From an uncultured Coriobacteriales bacterium (lineage in GTDB: Bacteria; Actinomycetota; Coriobacteriia; Coriobacteriales; UMGS124): 8,149 bases of DNA. Shown one piece after another: positions 5,108 through 8,149 of the stretch. How positions within the stretch are numbered: the stretch's first letter is position 1; each line of letters begins with the position of its first letter. Location of the stretch: contig CAKUKJ010000084.1 of NCBI GenBank assembly GCA_934662525.1, forward strand, positions 1-8,149. The letters are read 5' to 3'. A program made the position numbers and the translations under genes. Below the pieces are notes generated by a model that was not told the DNA's origin, did not search any database, and saw only the letters and a list, made by a program, of their open reading frames with translations.

Positions 5108-6706
5108 CTATTCAGCTTCGTTAAGCAGATCAAGAAGCTCTTGCTGTGAATGCACGCCGAGCTTTGCATAGATGTGCTGCCGATGCGTCGAGACCGTGCT
5201 GTGCGTAAGCACAAGCTCCTGTTGGATGTATGCGGCATCACGCCCCTTGGCAAAGAACATCATGATTTCGAACTCGCGCTCGGACAGCCCCGAGCGCTGG
5301 GCCAGGGCATGGCAACGCTCCTGGAACGGACGACGCACGCGGCGCGGCATGACGTCCAATGCGTGGGCAAGAACGCGCTCTGGAAATATGTAGGAGTACA
5401 TGAGGTACACGCTCAGCGTGCAAGCCGCGGCGAGAAGGTACGCGGTCTGGATTCCCGCCGCCGTGAAGACGCCGGCGCGCCACAACATGCCGCCCAAAAC
5501 GCCGCCCAGCAAAGGACCAAGCGTCCACCCTATCCGGACGACGGCAAAATACCTGGTGGAAAGCTCTCGGTGAAGGCGCCCGAACGCAGCGACCACGATC
5601 CACATCACAATATGCAGGCAATTGAAGGCAGAAGAGGCCCAGATGCCCGGCATGGCGAGGTCGACGTTGTCGAACACAAACGGCAATGGCATGGAGACCG
5701 TCCCCACAAAAGCAAGCAGCACAACAAGCCGGTAGCATCCGCCCAGGCGGCGGCGCGCCCCTTCCGCAAGAAAGCTCGCAACAATAAGGGCGGCGGCGAC
5801 GGCCATGACAAGCAGGCTCACCGCATGCATCTCTATATACCAGGAGCCAGGCGTGCCGGTTGCCGCACGAACAAACCCCAAGCCCATCTCGCGCGCCAGC
5901 ACCGGCACGAAACCCACGATAACCAGCGCAGCGGCCATCCGGAAAACAGTTATCGCCTCATCGGAGCCATCAGATTGAGGGCATGAGGGAGCAGGTGTTG
6001 CCTCCGCAACCCCGTCGACACAATCCTCGTCAAACATGCCCAACCGCATGGCGTTCCTATGAAACAAAAGACCCGACCCGCCAGCCATGAGGCAGTTCAG
6101 CGTCGTCATGGCGGCAATGGCAATCGTTGGGTCAAGGCGTACCGCATAGCCGAGCGTCTGTGCCAGCACCACGACAACCTTGGCGAGCACATAGCCCAGC
6201 GCGCCCGTCACCACGATGCCCCGATAGTCGAGATTGCTCGCAAGTCGGCACCATTGCATCAGGCAGGCCCCGCTCGCCAAGGCGCTCGACACGCCGGCCA
6301 AGGGGATGCAAACGGCCTCAATCGGCCCTCCCAATATGGTGGAAAGAATCAACAGCGTGGACACCACCATGCCCGCCGTGCCGGCTGCACAGGCCCGTGG
6401 ACTATAGAGAACTCGGTCGGCCGCAGCCCCGCGCCATGCGAGGAAGCACAGGAACACGAACAGCGTGACGATGGACACGTAATAGAGGACATCGCCTGCG
6501 GCAACCGTCTGAAACGGTGACCAGCTGCGCCCGATGATCTTCGCGCCATAAAACATGTTGTCGACCCATGCGAGATACAGCGACAGCGCCGCGCCGAACA
6601 TCAGCTCGTCCCTCGTGGGGACAAGCGACCGGCCTGACTGCAGCCATCTCGCAAGGGACGGCTCTTCTTTGCCGCCCGTCGGCGACTGAGCGTCCTGGTT
6701 TTGCAT
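5108..6706 (-). CDS. Membrane-spanning LuxR-family transcriptional regulator
   Basis: A 532-residue protein with a multi-pass N-terminal part and a C-terminal DNA-binding domain. I count about twelve hydrophobic segments (roughly 36-54, 72-91, 104-124, 127-150, 163-184, 192-216, then a polar loop 217-251, then 252-271, 290-313, 324-343, 353-375, 388-408, 413-437). Residues 472-529 are a LuxR/GerE helix-turn-helix: G-L-S-E-R-E-F-E-I then T-H-S-T-V-S-T-H-R-Q-H-I-Y-A-K-L-G-V-H-S. No receiver or autoinducer domain is present. This architecture, with a transporter-like sensor half, is common in Eggerthellaceae, often beside oxidoreductase genes they control. Start at 6706 has AAAGGG (6716-6721) nine bases upstream, a weak site. 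It is divergent from the molybdoenzyme gene, the likely target, with the shared control region between them. The ligand is unknown. Confidence 0.88.
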   Translation of the reverse strand: MQNQDAQSPTGGKEEPSLARWLQSGRSLVPTRDELMFGAALSLYLAWVDNMFYGAKIIGRSWSPFQTVAAGDVLYYVSIVTLFVFLCFLAWRGAAADRVLYSPRACAAGTAGMVVSTLLILSTILGGPIEAVCIPLAGVSSALASGACLMQWCRLASNLDYRGIVVTGALGYVLAKVVVVLAQTLGYAVRLDPTIAIAAMTTLNCLMAGGSGLLFHRNAMRLGMFDEDCVDGVAEATPAPSCPQSDGSDEAITVFRMAAALVIVGFVPVLAREMGLGFVRAATGTPGSWYIEMHAVSLLVMAVAAALIVASFLAEGARRRLGGCYRLVVLLAFVGTVSMPLPFVFDNVDLAMPGIWASSAFNCLHIVMWIVVAAFGRLHRELSTRYFAVVRIGWTLGPLLGGVLGGMLWRAGVFTAAGIQTAYLLAAACTLSVYLMYSYIFPERVLAHALDVMPRRVRRPFQERCHALAQRSGLSEREFEIMMFFAKGRDAAYIQQELVLTHSTVSTHRQHIYAKLGVHSQQELLDLLNEAE

Positions 6707-6734
6707 ATGTACGCACCCTTTCTCCCGTCACTTA

Positions 6735-6754
6735 GGATACATCCCGCCTGTACC
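6735..6754. promoter_or_regulatory. Near-palindrome, candidate regulator site
   Basis: GGATACA (6735-6741) and TGTACC (6749-6754) are inverted copies apart from one extra base, around a seven-base centre. It lies 29-48 bases upstream of the luxR-type start codon, where an autoregulatory operator could sit. It could equally be chance. Confidence 0.3.
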
Positions 6755-6870
6755 AGGGACATCATGCTCGCAACACGATTTTGCATAAGGTGCCCAGAGA
6801 CCGCGAAACAGGCGTCTTCATGCTGGCGGTCGATTCCGCCCGGCAAGCCCACATGAGAAAAGTAGCGATG

Positions 6871-6961
6871 GGAAATGCCCGCGCCCTTCCGAAAGGGGCA
6901 GGTCGCCATCATGCGCCACGGCGACCGGGCATACCTGCAAGCAAACGAAAGGAGAGGGCAT
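6871..6961 (+). ncRNA. Structured 5' leader of the molybdoenzyme mRNA, riboswitch-like three-way junction
   Basis: On the plus strand three stems fit together with very short joints. P1 pairs ATGCCC (6875-6880) with GGGCAT (6927-6932) and can extend outward through GG (6871-6872) and CC (6934-6935). P2 pairs 6883-6888 with 6894-6899, closing a CCGAA loop. P3 pairs GGTCGCC (6901-6907) with GGCGACC (6920-6926). The joints are two, one and zero bases. A second GGGCAT (6956-6961) lies between the ribosome binding site and the start codon and could take the place of the 3' strand of P1; ACCTGC (6933-6938) could instead pair with GCAGGT (6898-6903). Such exclusive choices next to the start codon are the hallmark of translational switches. 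I do not recognise a known class; an enzyme-cofactor ligand such as molybdopterin is only a guess. Confidence 0.5.
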
Positions 6962-8149
6962 ATGGGTAGTAAGCTCAGCATGTCGCGCCGGACTTTCATG
7001 AAGACAGCGGTGATTGCCGGCGCGGCGACTGCGCTCTCAAGCGCAATCACCGGCACCGCCCTGGCCGACGGCTCGCCTGAAGATGCGGCCAAGGCCGGCG
7101 AGGTCACCAAGATCAGGAGCGCATGTCGCGGCTGTGGCAAGATGGAGTGCGGCGTCTGGGTGTACGTCAAGGACGGTAAGGTCATCAAGACCGAGGGCGA
7201 CACAAGCTGCTTCGGCTCGATGGGCAACCACTGCGCCAAGGGCCAGGCGTCGCTGCAGGCCGCCTACCACCCCGACCGCATCAAGTACCCCATGAAGCGC
7301 ACCAACCCCAAGGGTTCCGACGATCCCGGTTGGGAGCGCATCAGCTGGGACGAGGCCGAGGAGCTCATGGGCACCAAGTTTAAGGAGCTTCAGGACAAGT
7401 ACGGCTACGAGACCTACTTCTCCATGGGCGGCACGAGCCGCATCTGGGCAATGGGCCCCTACAGCGCCTACAAGCAGTGCTTCCACTCGCCCAACGCCAT
7501 CCAGGCCAACGAGATCTGCAAGGGCCCGCGCTTCTACGCCACCAAGCTCGACGCGTCCAACGCCTACTCCTGGATGGAGACCGTGGGCCGTCCGCGCGTG
7601 TACGTGCAATGGGGCGGTGCCTCGGAACTCTCCAACTACGACGACTCATGCCGCACCACGGTCGACGTCGCCACGCGCGCAGACACCCACATCATCGTGG
7701 ACCCGCGTATGACCAACCTGGGCAAGGAGGCCGACATCTGGTTGCCGCTGCGCCCCGGCACCGACGCGGCCATGGGCCTTGCCTGGCTCAATGTCATCAT
7801 CGACAAGGAGCTCTACGACGACCTCTATGTCCGCAAGTGGATGAACGCCCCCATGCTCGTCGTAGACGACCCCGACTACGACCCTGAGCCAAACGAGTCC
7901 ACCACTGCTCACAAGACCACGAAAAACCACCTGCTCAAGGAGTCCGACCTCGTCGAGGGCGGCCGTCCGAGCCGCTTCATCGTCGTCAACGAGCTCACGG
8001 GCGAGCTGTCCTGGTTCGACGCCGAGGACGACGTGGACGAGAAGGGCGAGCGCGTGGCGCCGCACTGGGAGGGCGAAGTCTGGGAGCCCGCGACAGAAGG
8101 CAAGGAGGCCAACCAGCCCGGCCTCTCCTTCACCGGCCAGTCCCAAGGC
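6962..8149 (+). CDS. Tat-exported molybdopterin oxidoreductase, catechol-dehydroxylase-like (partial)
   Basis: The first 396 residues of a DMSO-reductase-superfamily enzyme that runs off the window. A near-ideal Tat motif S-R-R-T-F-M-K (8-14) and an A-L-A-D site near 36 predict export. Cysteines C55, C58, C63 and C91 (then A-K-G) are the likely [4Fe-4S] ligands; the four-residue gap between the second and third is one more than in FdhF-type enzymes. C186 (N-E-I-C-K-G-P-R) is at the usual place of the molybdenum ligand. Cofactor-binding stretches V-Q-W-G-G-A-S-E-L (215-223) and V-D-P-R-M-T with R-P-G-T-D-A-A (246-270) are clear. A long insert follows residue 297. Start at 6962 has AGGAG (6950-6954) seven bases upstream. 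The catechol dehydroxylases of Eggerthella and Gordonibacter share this build and a divergent membrane LuxR gene, but other reductases or hydratase-like members are possible; the substrate cannot be read. Confidence 0.88.
   Translation, partial: MGSKLSMSRRTFMKTAVIAGAATALSSAITGTALADGSPEDAAKAGEVTKIRSACRGCGKMECGVWVYVKDGKVIKTEGDTSCFGSMGNHCAKGQASLQAAYHPDRIKYPMKRTNPKGSDDPGWERISWDEAEELMGTKFKELQDKYGYETYFSMGGTSRIWAMGPYSAYKQCFHSPNAIQANEICKGPRFYATKLDASNAYSWMETVGRPRVYVQWGGASELSNYDDSCRTTVDVATRADTHIIVDPRMTNLGKEADIWLPLRPGTDAAMGLAWLNVIIDKELYDDLYVRKWMNAPMLVVDDPDYDPEPNESTTAHKTTKNHLLKESDLVEGGRPSRFIVVNELTGELSWFDAEDDVDEKGERVAPHWEGEVWEPATEGKEANQPGLSFTGQSQG

Larger units (their letters stand above)
6707..6961. promoter_or_regulatory. 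Divergent control region between luxR-type gene and molybdoenzyme gene
   Basis: A 255-base non-coding stretch that must contain promoters for both directions. I find no convincing sigma-70 pair on either strand, which fits activator-dependent promoters. It contains a near-palindrome at 6735-6754, a small GC hairpin at 6825-6840 (GGCGG / CCGCC around six bases), and a structured plus-strand leader at 6871-6961, described separately. Confidence 0.55.

Noticed and set aside
5150..5986. Plus-strand open frame of 278 codons
   Set aside because: Antisense to the LuxR regulator. The translation is rich in H, R, Q and G with no hydrophobic or family pattern, typical of a shadow frame in GC-rich DNA.
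7037..7609. Minus-strand open frame of 190 codons opposite the molybdoenzyme
   Set aside because: Shadow frame: the plus strand encodes a Tat signal, Fe-S cysteines and cofactor-binding motifs in order.
1..8149. CRISPR array, rRNA genes or insertion-sequence transposase
   Set aside because: No regularly spaced direct repeats, no rRNA-like sequence and no transposase-like frame were seen on either strand.

Overview
The window looks like a piece of a Coriobacteriia (Eggerthellaceae-type, such as Eggerthella, Gordonibacter or Slackia) genome. The signs are moderately high GC, a Tat-exported molybdopterin oxidoreductase, a LuxR-type regulator with an N-terminal half of about twelve membrane helices, a TorD-family chaperone, and the start of another Tat-exported protein that looks like an FAD-dependent reductase. 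This is inferred from gene families and layout; no marker gene fixes the genus.

Layout, left to right. Positions 1-242 carry a plus-strand fragment resembling TsaD, about 75% GC by hand count. It joins head-on, at about 234-243, to the start of a minus-strand Tat-signal flavoprotein gene (start codon at 380). The composition break and the fact that both reading frames are cut at one point make this look like a chimeric join. Next come a non-coding stretch with a small hairpin (444-469), a minus-strand YefM/Phd antitoxin and RelE/ParE toxin pair (575-1173) with its own candidate promoter, and a 254-base non-coding stretch rich in inverted repeats.

Then four genes run on the minus strand. In transcription order they are the membrane LuxR regulator (6706-5108), a UvrD-like protein with badly degraded helicase motifs (4921-3125), an acidic protein with two apparent winged-helix segments (3083-2160), and the TorD-like chaperone (2150-1428). 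The last three are tightly spaced and probably form one operon. Divergent from luxR, on the plus strand, a molybdopterin oxidoreductase gene begins at 6962 and runs off the right edge.

How they may work together: the layout matches loci where a membrane-spanning LuxR protein controls a divergent Tat-exported molybdoenzyme, as known for the catechol dehydroxylases of gut Eggerthellaceae. The TorD-like protein would fold and proofread such an enzyme before Tat export. What the degraded helicase and the winged-helix protein do in this setting is unknown. The most striking non-coding signal is the molybdoenzyme leader (6871-6961), which can fold into a compact three-way junction with a competing pairing next to the start codon, like a translational riboswitch.
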